A stretch of 64,000 bases of DNA, from assembly GCF_910593845.1 (NCBI RefSeq), contig NZ_CAJVAS010000007.1, positions 167,304 through 231,303 of the forward strand, given 5' to 3'. The position numbers and the translations under genes are program-made. The number at the start of each line of letters is the position of its first letter. Within the stretch, counting starts at the first letter, position 1. This stretch comes from Paenibacillus solanacearum (GTDB taxonomy: Bacteria > Bacillota > Bacilli > Paenibacillales > NBRC-103111). This document shows positions 16,828 through 25,495 of the stretch, piece by piece. The notes below the pieces were generated by a model, which searched no databases, had not been told where the DNA came from, and saw nothing but the letters and a program-made list of their open reading frames with translations.

Positions 16828-17976
16828 TCAAACGTAATTCAAATTGTTCGGGTTCACGAAAGGCAGCGGAAACAGCTTCGCAAGCAGCGGGCCAAGCGTA
16901 TCTCCCGCATGCCAAGGCGCTCCGCCGAACAGCAGTGTCAACACCCCTCGGGCGTCGAGCGTGATCCATTCTTCGCCGCAAGCGATGCGGTACTGCCCGT
17001 CGCCATGGCGCGTGCAGCTCAACTGCGCTGCAGTCTCCACTCCCAACTGCTCCTGAATGTAAGGCACGAGCGACTGCCATACAGAAGTCAGATCGGTCAC
17101 GCGAATCGTTCCCGGAATCGGCTCGCACCGCAGCGCAGCTCCCGACGACGCCAGCGCTTCGCCGAGTGCGCTGCGTTCTCCCCCCGCGGAAACGCGAAGC
17201 CGCTCCAGTCGATGCTGTTCCATCACATCTCGCAGCAGCTCCAGCACCGCCTGGTCGGCGCCGGCGTACTCGATCACGAACGGGGTCCGGCCCGGTTCGT
17301 GATCACTTGGCAAGCCATATACGACATAGGCCAGCGTCTCTTCCCCGCTTCGTCGAACGGCGATCCGCTGCGTCATCGCGCCGTTGCTGCATACGGCGGC
17401 CCCGCGAATCAGCCGGGCAAACTGTGCCTTCGTCCGCACGTAGCGGGCAGGCCCGCTGCTCGCGATGCGAAGCATCGGCTCAAGATCTCTCGCTTCGACG
17501 TAATCCATCGTCTCGGCCAGACTGGCCCCGTGCCCAGCCGCCTGACGGGCTTGTTCCGCCGTAAGCGTAAATTGGCGGATCAGCCCCGCCTCATAGCAGC
17601 CGTTCCTGCGGTAAAGCGTCCGGTTGCCGGACACGAGCAGCAAGTGAACGTCCTCGCGCTCGCACTTCTCGATCGCCATTCTGACCAGCGAGCCGGCGTA
17701 ATCTTTGCCCCGATGGTCCGCATCCGTACAGACGGAGCCCATGCTCAGCACGCGAAGCGTGCATCCGGCGATATGAATTTCGGACGGCAGCAGACCGACG
17801 ACCGTCACGATCTGGCCGGATTCCTCCGCAACCAGCATATTGCCGGCATTTTCCTCCGAGAACAGAAGCGAATACGCCTCGCCCATCGACGTCTGATACG
17901 GCTTGCGGAAGACGCGGTCCGACAGCGCGACCATGGCAGGAATATCTTCAGGGCGCGCACTGCGAAATTGAACCAT
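16828..17976 (-). CDS. GNAT-family N-acetyltransferase, Eis-like (GNAT plus C-terminal domain)
   Basis: Residues 1-140 form a GNAT domain (RSARPEDIPAMVALSDRVFRKP, then VLSMGSVCTDADHRGKDYAGSLV). About 240 further residues, with a second acyltransferase-like half and a sterol-carrier-like end, give the length and layout of Eis-type proteins, which acetylate amines such as aminoglycosides or lysines with acetyl-CoA. In the pyrophosphate-binding motif RGKDYA, an Asp replaces the usual Gly at the fourth position. The ATG at 17976 has GGAGGGG eight bases upstream. A longer frame from 18036 would translate the tetranucleotide repeat. Confidence 0.83.
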   Translation of the reverse strand: MVQFRSARPEDIPAMVALSDRVFRKPYQTSMGEAYSLLFSEENAGNMLVAEESGQIVTVVGLLPSEIHIAGCTLRVLSMGSVCTDADHRGKDYAGSLVRMAIEKCEREDVHLLLVSGNRTLYRRNGCYEAGLIRQFTLTAEQARQAAGHGASLAETMDYVEARDLEPMLRIASSGPARYVRTKAQFARLIRGAAVCSNGAMTQRIAVRRSGEETLAYVVYGLPSDHEPGRTPFVIEYAGADQAVLELLRDVMEQHRLERLRVSAGGERSALGEALASSGAALRCEPIPGTIRVTDLTSVWQSLVPYIQEQLGVETAAQLSCTRHGDGQYRIACGEEWITLDARGVLTLLFGGAPWHAGDTLGPLLAKLFPLPFVNPNNLNYV

Positions 17977-17995
17977 CCATATCCCCTCCTGAATG

Positions 17996-18020
17996 AATAA
18001 ATAAATAAATAAATAAATAA
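17996..18020. repeat. Tetranucleotide simple repeat (AATA) x 6
   Basis: An uninterrupted 25-base run of AATA units lies 20 bases upstream of the GNAT start, just before its ribosome site. On the minus strand it reads TTTA/TATT and would code YLFIYLF if translation began at 18036. Confidence 0.9.
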
Positions 18021-18536
18021 CAACCCGCTGCAGCATTCGGTACTCGGCTCTCGTGCGGCTGTGCCGCTTGCGATAGTGCGATAGTGCGGTAGTACTCCGA
18101 TGACTGAGCCGACAAAATAAATAGGTTAAGCGCTTAATCTCTATTTCGAATACTTACTTCGCTTAGCCGCATTCCAATATTTTACTAGAATCCGCTTGCG
18201 AACGGAAGAAGCAAAACAATAAAATTTTCGGGTCGGTGAAGGCACGGTCCATCAGCGCTCCGCCCGCTGAGCCTCTTCCCTGCGCCTATGACCCGCCCTC
18301 TCCCGGCAGCGTAATTTCCCGGCGTACACGAATCCCTAGCGCACGTTGCGGTGCTCCGCGGTAGTCGGTCGAACCCCACGAGGGAGTGCTTATCCGCCCG
18401 ATTCGGCACGCAGCCTATTTTAGGTTCACTCTACTGGCATTGCACTATCTTCCCCGGCCCAATCCTCATGATTCGTATCCCCATTGCGGCTCTGGCTGCG
18501 TATGATATGGTACGACTCTGACTGTGGGGGATAACG
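18021..18536. other. Gene-free stretch with a 12-bp palindrome
   Basis: No gene is seen. TTAAGCGCTTAA at 18126-18137 is a perfect palindrome with the AAGCGCTT core of LacI/CcpA-type operators and could serve the GNAT gene, whose start is 150 bases away. Short direct repeats (gatagtgcgatagtgcg) lie near 18073. A ribosome site (TGGGGGATAACG) precedes the YheC/YheD gene. Confidence 0.5.
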
Positions 18537-19583
18537 ATGAAAAGCATAGGAATCTTGGTTGACGACCGGGTGTTCCGCAATTTGCGCAAAAAACGCACGG
18601 GCACCGAAAGAATACCGCTCTACAACAAAGCCGCATCGGCCTGCGGCGTCAAACCGGTCTATCTCAGTCTGAACCATATGAACCCGGGACAAGGCACGGC
18701 GTACGGCTGGACGTACGCTCGCGGAAAGTACGTGTACGGCAAGGTGCGCATACCCCGCGCCATCCATAACCGCACCTTCCCGAGCTCCGGCCGGTCCAGA
18801 AAAAACTTGAGCCGGCTAAGCCGCATCTCCTATGTGTTTAACGGCTGCAACCGTTACTCCAAATACCGCATTCATAAGATGCTGAAAAGCGCATTCAGCG
18901 CGAACCTCCCGCGCACGGCCAACTACTCCAAGTCCAACCTGAAGCGTATGATGAAAAAGTTCGACAGCCTTTACGTCAAGCCTCAAAAGGGCAGCGTCGG
19001 CGACGGCATTATGAAGCTTTCGCGGAGCGGTAACGGTCGATGGGTGGCGCAGCTGCCAGGACGGAAGCATGCGGGGACGAAGGAATCCGCGAGGAAGATC
19101 GTTCACCAGAAGGCCAAGCGGAAGCCGTACTTGATCCAGGAAGGCATCGCCCTGGCCAAATACAAGGGTAAACCGTTCGATATTCGAGTCAGCGTTCAGC
19201 GGAGCGGCGACGGGAACTGGCATGTCACCGGGATCGTCGGCAAGGTAGCGAGAAAAGGAAGCCACGTGACGAATCTGGCCCGCGGCGGCAAAGCGAAGAA
19301 ATGCACCTCTTTGTTCCGATCGCTTCCCCATCCGCAAAGTGCCTCCGATTCCGTCAAGCAACTGTCGCTGCGGATCACGAAATTTTTGAGCAAGCGGCTG
19401 CACCGGCTTGCGGACGTAGGTCTGGACATCGGGGTGAACCGCAAGGGGAAGCCGTATTTCATCGAGCTCAACTGCCGTGACCAGCGGTACAGCTTCATGA
19501 AGGCGGGAATGGGGTCGACTTTTTACGATTCTTACGCCAACCCGGTCCGCTACGGCAAATATGTGCTGAAACGGCGAGGCTGA
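18537..19583 (+). CDS. YheC/YheD-family ATP-grasp protein (spore coat associated)
   Basis: A 348-residue basic protein. It starts MKSIGILVDDRVFRNLRKK and contains the family features FPRAIHNR-like (IPRAIHNRTF), LYVKPQKGSVGDGIMKL (ATP-grasp Lys and glycine loop), YLIQEGI, FDIRVSVQR and a final DIGVNRKGKPYFIELNCRDQR with the metal-binding Glu and Asn. YheC and YheD of B. subtilis are spore-associated. ATP-grasp enzymes ligate a carboxylate to an amine through an acyl phosphate. Many Paenibacillaceae carry several copies, so the exact substrate is open. It stands alone on the plus strand. Confidence 0.87.
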   Translation: MKSIGILVDDRVFRNLRKKRTGTERIPLYNKAASACGVKPVYLSLNHMNPGQGTAYGWTYARGKYVYGKVRIPRAIHNRTFPSSGRSRKNLSRLSRISYVFNGCNRYSKYRIHKMLKSAFSANLPRTANYSKSNLKRMMKKFDSLYVKPQKGSVGDGIMKLSRSGNGRWVAQLPGRKHAGTKESARKIVHQKAKRKPYLIQEGIALAKYKGKPFDIRVSVQRSGDGNWHVTGIVGKVARKGSHVTNLARGGKAKKCTSLFRSLPHPQSASDSVKQLSLRITKFLSKRLHRLADVGLDIGVNRKGKPYFIELNCRDQRYSFMKAGMGSTFYDSYANPVRYGKYVLKRRG

Positions 19584-19745
19584 GCAGGAACGCTTGTCTG
19601 TCTCCTTGCCGCCGGACTTCACGGATGCAGCGAGACAGTTATAGGCATAGCCTATAGGTTTGTGCGGAAATATATACTTCACAAATCCGGAACGATATCC
19701 CATAATGAAGCCATTCCATAAATCCATAGCGATGAGGTGGTTTGC

Positions 19746-20327
19746 ATGGGAAAGCAGTTTCCGGCGATGCTTCCGGAGCATGAAGCGTTTATTAAGCAAC
19801 AGCGCATTTTCTTTGTCGGCTCAGCGATGGCGGAAGGCCATGTCAACATTTCGCCCAAAGGGCATGACGTCTTCCGCATCTTCTCGCCCACAGAAGTTGC
19901 GTACCTCGATTTGACCGGCAGCGGCAACGAGACGAGCGCGCATTTGACCAAGCAAGACCGCATCACGCTGATGTTCATGGCATTCGAAGGAGCGCCGATG
20001 ATCCTGCGTCTTTATGGTAAAGGGCGCGTGATCCTGCCCTCTACGCCGGAATGGGACCGCCTTATTCCGCACTTCGAACCGCTCCCCGGCGCCCGCCAAA
20101 TCATTTATGCCGACATTCACACCGTCAAAACGTCCTGCGGCTTCAGTGTCCCCTTCTTTTCGTACGAGGGCGAGCGCGAGACGCTGTTGAAATGGGCGGC
20201 ACAGAAAGGCGAACAAGGACTGGATGCATATCACCGCGAGAAAAATACCGTCAGCATGGACGGCGTCGTTACGCCGCTTGGCCAGCAGCTCGCGTCTTCC
20301 AGCCGCTCCGGCGAAGGCACGGACTAG
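19746..20327 (+). CDS. Pyridoxamine 5'-phosphate oxidase-like flavin-binding split-barrel protein
   Basis: A 193-residue protein with the split-barrel pattern FFVGSAMAEGHVNISPKGHDVFRIFSPTEVAYLDLTGSGNETSAHL, followed by LMFMAFEGAPMILRLYGKGRV. This matches the family of PNPOx-like proteins annotated as pyridoxamine 5'-phosphate oxidase or flavin-nucleotide-binding proteins. They bind FMN or F420 and probably reduce a small molecule. True vitamin B6 oxidase motifs are absent, so vitamin metabolism is unlikely. The ATG at 19746 has AGGTGG upstream, while a GTG at 19737 is less likely. Confidence 0.83.
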   Translation: MGKQFPAMLPEHEAFIKQQRIFFVGSAMAEGHVNISPKGHDVFRIFSPTEVAYLDLTGSGNETSAHLTKQDRITLMFMAFEGAPMILRLYGKGRVILPSTPEWDRLIPHFEPLPGARQIIYADIHTVKTSCGFSVPFFSYEGERETLLKWAAQKGEQGLDAYHREKNTVSMDGVVTPLGQQLASSSRSGEGTD

Positions 20328-20398
20328 CGATAGAACCGGCTTGTATCGTTCGGATGGCCTTGGACGAACCGCAGCTCCTTCATGAAGCGGCATTCCCG

Positions 20399-20458
20399 AA
20401 GACGTTTTCCTGACCGCCGCACCGGACGAGTCGCGGTTATGGGGGAGCGTCTTTTTTT
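20399..20458 (+). terminator. Nested hairpin terminator after the split-barrel gene
   Basis: An outer stem (agacg...gcgtct) and an inner stem (accgc...gcggt) are followed by ttttttt. The remainder of the 316-base gap (20328-20643) to the convergent AraC gene shows no gene. Confidence 0.55.
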
Positions 20459-20643
20459 ATGCGCGAACGCACCCGCATTCTCGCCGATCTGAGCGACGTA
20501 GCGGGAATGCAAGGCATATGACGCAGCACGGCCTTGCCATATCGCTTCCGAATCTCCATCTACGTCCTTATCACTTTTTCCATCCTTACGTATCCTCGAT
20601 TGCTCCCATCTTTACGCGTCCTGTCCCCGTTTCCTGCCGATGC

Positions 20644-21489
20644 TTATTCCCGCCTGTTATGGAAACGCTTGCGGAAATCGCCTGGCGTTACGCCCTCTAT
20701 CCGTTTGAACACCTTGATAAAATAACTCGTGCTTTCGTACCCGACCTTTCCCGCCAGCTCCCCGATGTCCAGATTCGGCTCGCGGTGCAGCAGCTCCTTG
20801 GCTTTGCTCAGCCGCACCCCGGTGATGTATTCAAACGGTCTGAGGCCCAGCGTCATCTGAAACAAGACGCATGTATGCTGCGGGCTGACGGACAGCCTGG
20901 AAGCGAGATCGTTCAATGTAATCGCTTCATTGTAATGGCTTTCAATAAAGCGCAGGGCAGGCGAAAGCTGCTCGAAATATTGCTGCTTGGAGCGCAAATC
21001 GACGTTCGTACCGTAGCGGTACAAGTCGACGATAACGGTATAAATGATCGACGAGCATTTGACGCTCTTGAGCGGCTCGGTCGAGTGAGCGGTCGTATGC
21101 AGCTCGTACAAATGCTTGAGCAGCGGGTCGGGGCTTGCTACGGTGATGATCCGCGAGCTGTTGAATTCGAGCGAACGCAGCATTTCGCCGACATACGTGC
21201 CATTGAACGCCATCCAGCGCACTTCCCACGGCTCGATCTGCGGATAATACCGGTGCGGCACATCCGGAAACAGCAGCATACCCTGTCCGGCCTCGACCGT
21301 ATATTTTTGTCCGTTCATCTCAAGAATGCCTTGCCCGGACGTACATTGGATCCATTGATAGTCGGGAAATCCGTCCGCCCGTTCAAGCGGATATTGATTG
21401 CTCCATTTTCCCACGCATGTCAAATAGACCGGCAGTTTTTTCTCCAGATCGGTGATGGTCATGTAGACATTGCCGTACCGAATTTCCAT
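20644..21489 (-). CDS. AraC-family regulator (cupin sensor plus double helix-turn-helix)
   Basis: The first 150 residues form a sugar-sensing AraC barrel (WIQCTSGQGILEMNGQKYTVEAGQGMLLFPDVPHRY). The end holds two helix-turn-helix motifs (LASRLSVSPQHTCVLFQMTLGLRPFEYITGVRLSKAKELL and LAGKVGYESTSYFIKVFKRIEGVTPGDFR). The ATG at 21489 has GATGGGGG before it and is preferred over an AT-rich upstream extension to 21552. It is divergent from the solute-binding protein gene at 21877, so it probably controls that gene and itself from the shared 387-base spacer. Confidence 0.9.
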   Translation of the reverse strand: MEIRYGNVYMTITDLEKKLPVYLTCVGKWSNQYPLERADGFPDYQWIQCTSGQGILEMNGQKYTVEAGQGMLLFPDVPHRYYPQIEPWEVRWMAFNGTYVGEMLRSLEFNSSRIITVASPDPLLKHLYELHTTAHSTEPLKSVKCSSIIYTVIVDLYRYGTNVDLRSKQQYFEQLSPALRFIESHYNEAITLNDLASRLSVSPQHTCVLFQMTLGLRPFEYITGVRLSKAKELLHREPNLDIGELAGKVGYESTSYFIKVFKRIEGVTPGDFRKRFHNRRE

Positions 21490-21876
21490 GCCAAACCCCC
21501 ATCTCTTAAAATAGTTACATAAAACGAAAATCATTAGATTGATTATAAGCAATAGTAAAATATAATCTATTCATATAGTAATATAGCGATTCATGAATAC
21601 GCAAGATCGGACGGAAACCGGGACCCCCGATCACTATAAAGACGTCTGGACTAAGCGGTTACAATCCATGCCAACCGAGAGATTGAAATGGCCTGATTTC
21701 CTGCGCTAATGCTGCATGGGAATGAAGGGCTACCGCTTACTACGAAGATGTCGTCCGCAAGGTTCCACATCTTGAGGCTGCGCACGTGGGATCGTGCGAT
21801 AGGAAGACCATTTCGTATCGGTGCTATTCCGAGCAGCCAAGATGAATTTTCATCCATTTAGGGGGATTGACTTCTC
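21490..21876. promoter_or_regulatory. Divergent control region between araC-type gene and binding-protein gene
   Basis: This 387-base spacer has no gene. ctaagcggttacaa at 21651-21664 contains the AAGCGGTT core of LacI/CcpA operators with a good right half (TTACA). The AT-rich part near 21540-21590 probably holds the AraC promoter, but I cannot fix -10 and -35 boxes with confidence. GGGGGA at 21861-21866 is the ribosome site of the next gene. Confidence 0.5.
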
Positions 21877-23181
21877 GTGAGAACGAAAATGAAAACGACT
21901 TTAACGATTATGCTGACCGCCGCTATGCTGGCCGGTTGCGGTAAATCCGGAGGAAACAGCGGCGCGGCTGCTGGGGACAAGCCCGGCGAGCCGGCCAAGC
22001 CGCTCGAACCGGTCACGCTCAAAATGTACCAGATTCAATCGCTTTGGACGGAGGCCGACTTCAATCTGCTGATCGCCGAACCCCTCAAGAAAAAATACCC
22101 GCACATCACTATCGAATTCATTCCGAAGGTGGATGTAGAGAAAGCGATGGCGGCGGGCGAGCAAATCGACCTCATCGCCGTGTGGAACGGCAATATGCCG
22201 TACTACAAAGATTTCGATCTGTTCGATAACATTACGCCGCTGGCCGAGAAGATGAAGTTCGATCTGGGCCGGTTCGACCCAGGCTCGCTCGATTCGATCA
22301 AAGCGCTGTCGGACAAGGGCGAGCTGATCGGTCTGCCGAATATGCTGCAATTCAACGCGCTCTACTACAACAAAGAAATTTTCGACCGCTTCGGCGTGCC
22401 CTATCCGAAGGACGGCATGACGTGGGAAGACGCCATCGAGGCGGCGCGCAAAGTATCCCGCTCCGACGGAGGCGTGGAATACCGCGGTCTCGATCCCGAT
22501 TATTTGACGCGGCTGCTGACACCGCTCTCGCTGAACATCGTCGATGGAAAAACGAATAAAGCTTCGCTCGCCAACGATGCATACAAACGCGTATTTGAAA
22601 TCGGGAAAAGCATCTATGATGTGCCGGGCAACAAGCCGAAGGATGTCATGAAGGGCAGCGCGCTCGACCGGTTTACGAAGGACAAAACCGTCGCCATGCT
22701 GTCGACGATCAACATTTTGGACCGATTGCGGCAAACGCCGGACTTGAATTGGGACGTCGTGCAGTTTCCGAGCTTCAAGGAGCGCCCGAATACGTACGGC
22801 ATGTACGACCTGCACGTCATGACGGTTAGCAAGACAAGCAAAAACAAGGACGATGCGATGCGCGTGCTGGAGGTGCTGTTCTCTGATGAGGTACAGCTGC
22901 TGAGCTCCAAGACGGCGGGCAAGCTTCCGGTCATGAAAGATCCGAAGTTTAATGCCGCTTATTTGCAGGATACGCCAGAGCTGAAGAACAAACAAATCCA
23001 AAGCATCTTCAAGAGCAAACCTGCCGCCGCACCGGCTTACTCCATGTACTACAGCAAAGCCCGCGGACTGCTCGTGAACAACTTCGTCGATTACGTGAAC
23101 GGCAAGAAAGACGTCAATACCGCGCTTCGCGAATCGGAAGAAGCGATCAACAAACTCATTGAGTCCGAGCAGAAAAAATGA
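21877..23181 (+). CDS. ABC transporter solute-binding lipoprotein (family 1)
   Basis: A 434-residue protein with a lipoprotein signal (AAMLAGC, Cys21) and a Gly/Ser-rich linker. The body is a family-1 sugar-binding protein: LYYNKEIFDRFGVPYPKDGMTWEDAIEAARKV is the region shared with the other three in this window. It should capture a sugar or oligosaccharide at the outer face of the membrane for import or signalling. No permease or ATPase is nearby. Its stop overlaps the next lipoprotein gene by four bases. The GTG start has GGGGGA ten bases upstream; an ATG four codons later is also possible. Confidence 0.92.
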   Translation: MRTKMKTTLTIMLTAAMLAGCGKSGGNSGAAAGDKPGEPAKPLEPVTLKMYQIQSLWTEADFNLLIAEPLKKKYPHITIEFIPKVDVEKAMAAGEQIDLIAVWNGNMPYYKDFDLFDNITPLAEKMKFDLGRFDPGSLDSIKALSDKGELIGLPNMLQFNALYYNKEIFDRFGVPYPKDGMTWEDAIEAARKVSRSDGGVEYRGLDPDYLTRLLTPLSLNIVDGKTNKASLANDAYKRVFEIGKSIYDVPGNKPKDVMKGSALDRFTKDKTVAMLSTINILDRLRQTPDLNWDVVQFPSFKERPNTYGMYDLHVMTVSKTSKNKDDAMRVLEVLFSDEVQLLSSKTAGKLPVMKDPKFNAAYLQDTPELKNKQIQSIFKSKPAAAPAYSMYYSKARGLLVNNFVDYVNGKKDVNTALRESEEAINKLIESEQKK

Positions 23182-24194
23182 GGACGCGAATGAATAAGCA
23201 GCTATTCCATCTGCTTCTCGTACTGGTTCTGCTGGCGCTGGCAGCGGGGTGCGGCTCGGCCGCTCCCGCCTCCTCAGCCAGCTCCGGATCGGGCAGCCCG
23301 GATAAGGCGGCGATGAGTGCCGAGCAGCGTAAACAGGCAGTCTTTGCAACCGCGCCTTACAAAGGGTTGCTGACCGTGCGCTATCTGGATTTGCAGAATA
23401 GCGAAGCGAGCGGCGACAGCATCGTCATTCAGTCGCCGGACGGCCAGACGATGCTGATCGATGCAGGCATTCCCGCCGTCGGGCTGCAAGTCGTCAGTTA
23501 TTTGACCCAGATGGGCGTCGAAAAGCTGGACATCGCCGTCAACACGCATCCGCACCCGGATCATATCGGCGGCTTCGAGAGCGTCTTTCGCTCGAAGCAA
23601 GTCGATCAGTTTTACCTGTTGAACCTGCGCCCTGTCGAATGGAGCTCGTATACGAGCGCAATCGCAGCCGCCAACGCCAAAAAGGTAAAACAAACTTTTC
23701 TCGAAGCAGGCATGGAATTCCAATTGGGTAAGGACGTCCACATCAAGGTTCTCAATCCGCAGAAAGGCGAGCTTCCGGGTTCGATCCGCAAATTTGAGCT
23801 GGACGAAGTGAACAATCCTTCTATCGTTCTGCTGATGACATACAAAAATACCCGGTTCTTGTTCACCGGCGACATTCACCGGGAACGGGAAGTCGAGCTC
23901 GTCGAGAAATACGGCGACCAGCTGCGCGCCGATTTCATGGATGCACCGCATCATGGGATCACCACGTCCTCGTCGCAAAGCTTTTTGCAGACGGTCGCTC
24001 CGAAAGTGTCCGTCATCAGCTACAACAAATTCAGCAATTTCAAGCAGTTGCTCAATTATCAAAAAAACAGCAAGAGCGCCTACGTGACCGCCTTGCACGG
24101 CAACCTGTTGATCACATCCGACGGAAAAGAGCTGCATGTGATCACCGAGAAGGATTATCCGTCTAAAGGCTCGGCAGAATCAACAGGTAAATAA
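23178..24194 (+). CDS. Exported metallo-beta-lactamase-fold hydrolase (ComEC C-terminal-like), lipoprotein
   Basis: The lipoprotein signal (LALAAGC, Cys25) is followed by a metallo-beta-lactamase fold. The metal motif HPHPDHIGG lies at residues 123-131, FTGDIH supplies a later Asp, and the DAPHHGITTS motif the last His. This arrangement resembles the nuclease-like domain of ComEC/Rec2 and free-standing relatives thought to act on DNA or phosphodiesters. Being a lipoprotein, it would work outside the membrane. The ATGA overlap with the binding-protein gene shows coupled translation. The pairing of the two lipoproteins is unusual, and the substrate is unknown. Confidence 0.88.
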   Translation: MRTRMNKQLFHLLLVLVLLALAAGCGSAAPASSASSGSGSPDKAAMSAEQRKQAVFATAPYKGLLTVRYLDLQNSEASGDSIVIQSPDGQTMLIDAGIPAVGLQVVSYLTQMGVEKLDIAVNTHPHPDHIGGFESVFRSKQVDQFYLLNLRPVEWSSYTSAIAAANAKKVKQTFLEAGMEFQLGKDVHIKVLNPQKGELPGSIRKFELDEVNNPSIVLLMTYKNTRFLFTGDIHREREVELVEKYGDQLRADFMDAPHHGITTSSSQSFLQTVAPKVSVISYNKFSNFKQLLNYQKNSKSAYVTALHGNLLITSDGKELHVITEKDYPSKGSAESTGK

Positions 24195-24459
24195 ACCGGC
24201 GGGCCATCAGCCCGTATGCGCTGTAACCTATGCCCGAGAAGCGGCTCAGCCGTTCTTGAAGGCAAGCCAGGATAGCTTCTTCGTCGGCTGTTGCCGATCG
24301 GATGGCTATCCTTTTTGTCATGATGTCCGGCCGTGCGTGGCTTGCGGGGGCCGGACCGACTTGCCAAGTGGTCTTCGGCTGTGCAAGTCGGTGGGGCTGG
24401 TTCGTATACGTGGGGACGGGGGTTCCGAGGGCTGTTTCCTAGCACTGGAGGACACAGAG

Positions 24460-24715
24460 TTCCGTGATTCTTTCTCCCAGGAGCCAAAGGGGAACTCTCC
24501 TACTTCTTTCCTCCCGGTGGTCGCTGAGGATAGCTCTGCCTTCTTCGTTCTCCCGGGGGGACGGAGGACTGCTCTCCTTCTTCTTTCTCCCCGAGGTCTG
24601 AGGATTCCTCCGCCTTCTTCGTTCTCCCCGAAGTCGGAGAATAGCTCGCCTACTTTTTCTTATGAGAGCCGGATAACGGCTCTCCCCGCTTCTTTCTCTT
24701 GGGGGGCACTTAAAG
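24460..24715. repeat. Degenerate 38-bp tandem repeat, each unit with an inverted repeat
   Basis: Six to seven units of 32-39 bases can be aligned, each beginning ctctcc or a variant, then (c/t)ttctt(c/t)ttctcc, then a purine-rich ggtcggaggatag-like end. Within each unit ttctcc or tcctcc faces ggagga or ggagaa and can form a small hairpin (for example ttctccccgaagtcggagaa). The units differ at many positions. An open frame spans the region, but its product is low-complexity and has no ribosome site that I would trust. Confidence 0.7.
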
Positions 24716-25066
24716 GGGGGGTGTTTGGAGTTAGTTGGTTCGTTCAAACTATTAATACGTATATTCCCATTGTTTTCGCCCGAAAGTTGCTATTTTACCA
24801 TTCTAATAGCCTTTCAGAACAATTTAAAGCCCTTGCCCTCCGAATAGTTGCCCTAGCACCACTGCGAGTATAATCCGGTTGTTTTGTGTCCGATTTAGAC
24901 GGTATTGTCCAATAATTAGTTGGATTCGTCCAACTATAAAATGTGTGCAGCTCGTAACAATATTAAACTGACTCTACTAACGATATTCTCGCCCGCCTTC
25001 TCAAGCACGTGTTCGCGCGGGCTGCGCACTTCTCACTTGACCCAGACGGTTCAAATACAGGGATAC
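24716..25066. other. Gene-free AT-richer stretch with small hairpins
   Basis: A perfect 8-bp stem with a TTCG loop lies at 24917-24936 (arms tagttgga and tccaacta). A similar imperfect hairpin with the same loop lies at 24732-24751, and a gctatt/aatagc hairpin at 24789-24810. No gene, promoter or RNA family was recognised. Base composition is clearly more AT-rich than the flanking genes. Confidence 0.5.
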
Positions 25067-25114
25067 CAAAAAAACAACCCTCCTGCCTCCACAACGATCT
25101 GTGAGACTGGAGGG
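25067..25114 (-). terminator. Terminator of the MFS-tautomerase operon
   Basis: On the minus strand ccctcc and ggaggg arms, extended by partial pairing, are followed by ttgttttttt. It lies about 165 bases beyond the tautomerase stop. Confidence 0.7.
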
Positions 25115-25278
25115 CATTACGCTATAAGCTTTGATTTGTAAATGGCCTTGTCTTTAACTGTAAGGAGGATTTCGTAAACAAGTGCACGCTCCGATGCTAT
25201 ATGCAGCAAATTGGGACGACGAACTTATTCGAATCGTATCCTCGTACGCTCGCACGCTAGGACTTGTCGCGCGGCCAA

Positions 25279-25488
25279 TCACTCGCCGCGTTGTCTTCTG
25301 ACCGCTACCGTCTCGCCGCCGATCCCATAATTGTCCATATCGATTTCGTCGATTACGACGACCGTCGTTTTGGGGCCGCGGCCCAGTACTTCCTTCAACA
25401 GATCGGTAACGCCTTGAATCAGGCGCTGCTTTTGCTCCGGGGTGATCGGTTCCTGCTCTTTCGTCACTTTAATATTAACATAAGGCAT
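25279..25488 (-). CDS. 4-oxalocrotonate tautomerase-family protein
   Basis: A 69-residue protein starting MPYVNIKVTKEQEPITPEQK. After Met removal the N-terminal proline is the catalytic base of this family. The segment GVTDLLKEVLGRGPKTTVVVIDEIDMDNYGIGGE fits the standard fold, and the length is typical of 4-OT subunits, which form hexamers. They tautomerise enol/keto acids, often in aromatic-compound breakdown. It starts seven bases after the MFS gene stop, so the two are co-transcribed, divergent from a LysR regulator. This fits uptake or export and processing of an aromatic or keto acid. Confidence 0.9.
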   Translation of the reverse strand: MPYVNIKVTKEQEPITPEQKQRLIQGVTDLLKEVLGRGPKTTVVVIDEIDMDNYGIGGETVAVRRQRGE

Positions 25489-25495
25489 GCGTTTC

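Noticed and set aside
20518..21522. Plus-strand frame of 334 codons across the AraC gene
   Set aside because: The minus-strand AraC has clear helix-turn-helix motifs and a ribosome site; this frame has neither.
21901..23349. 482-codon minus-strand frame over the binding-protein gene
   Set aside because: Arg/His/Val-rich shadow of an evident lipoprotein gene. No ribosome site and no family features.
24460..24715. Possible CRISPR array
   Set aside because: Units are directly joined, differ at many positions and have no unique spacers; no cas genes are present.
24256..24873. Open frame of 205 codons over the hairpin repeat
   Set aside because: The product is low-complexity, the frame simply follows the repeat, and there is no good ribosome site or family match.
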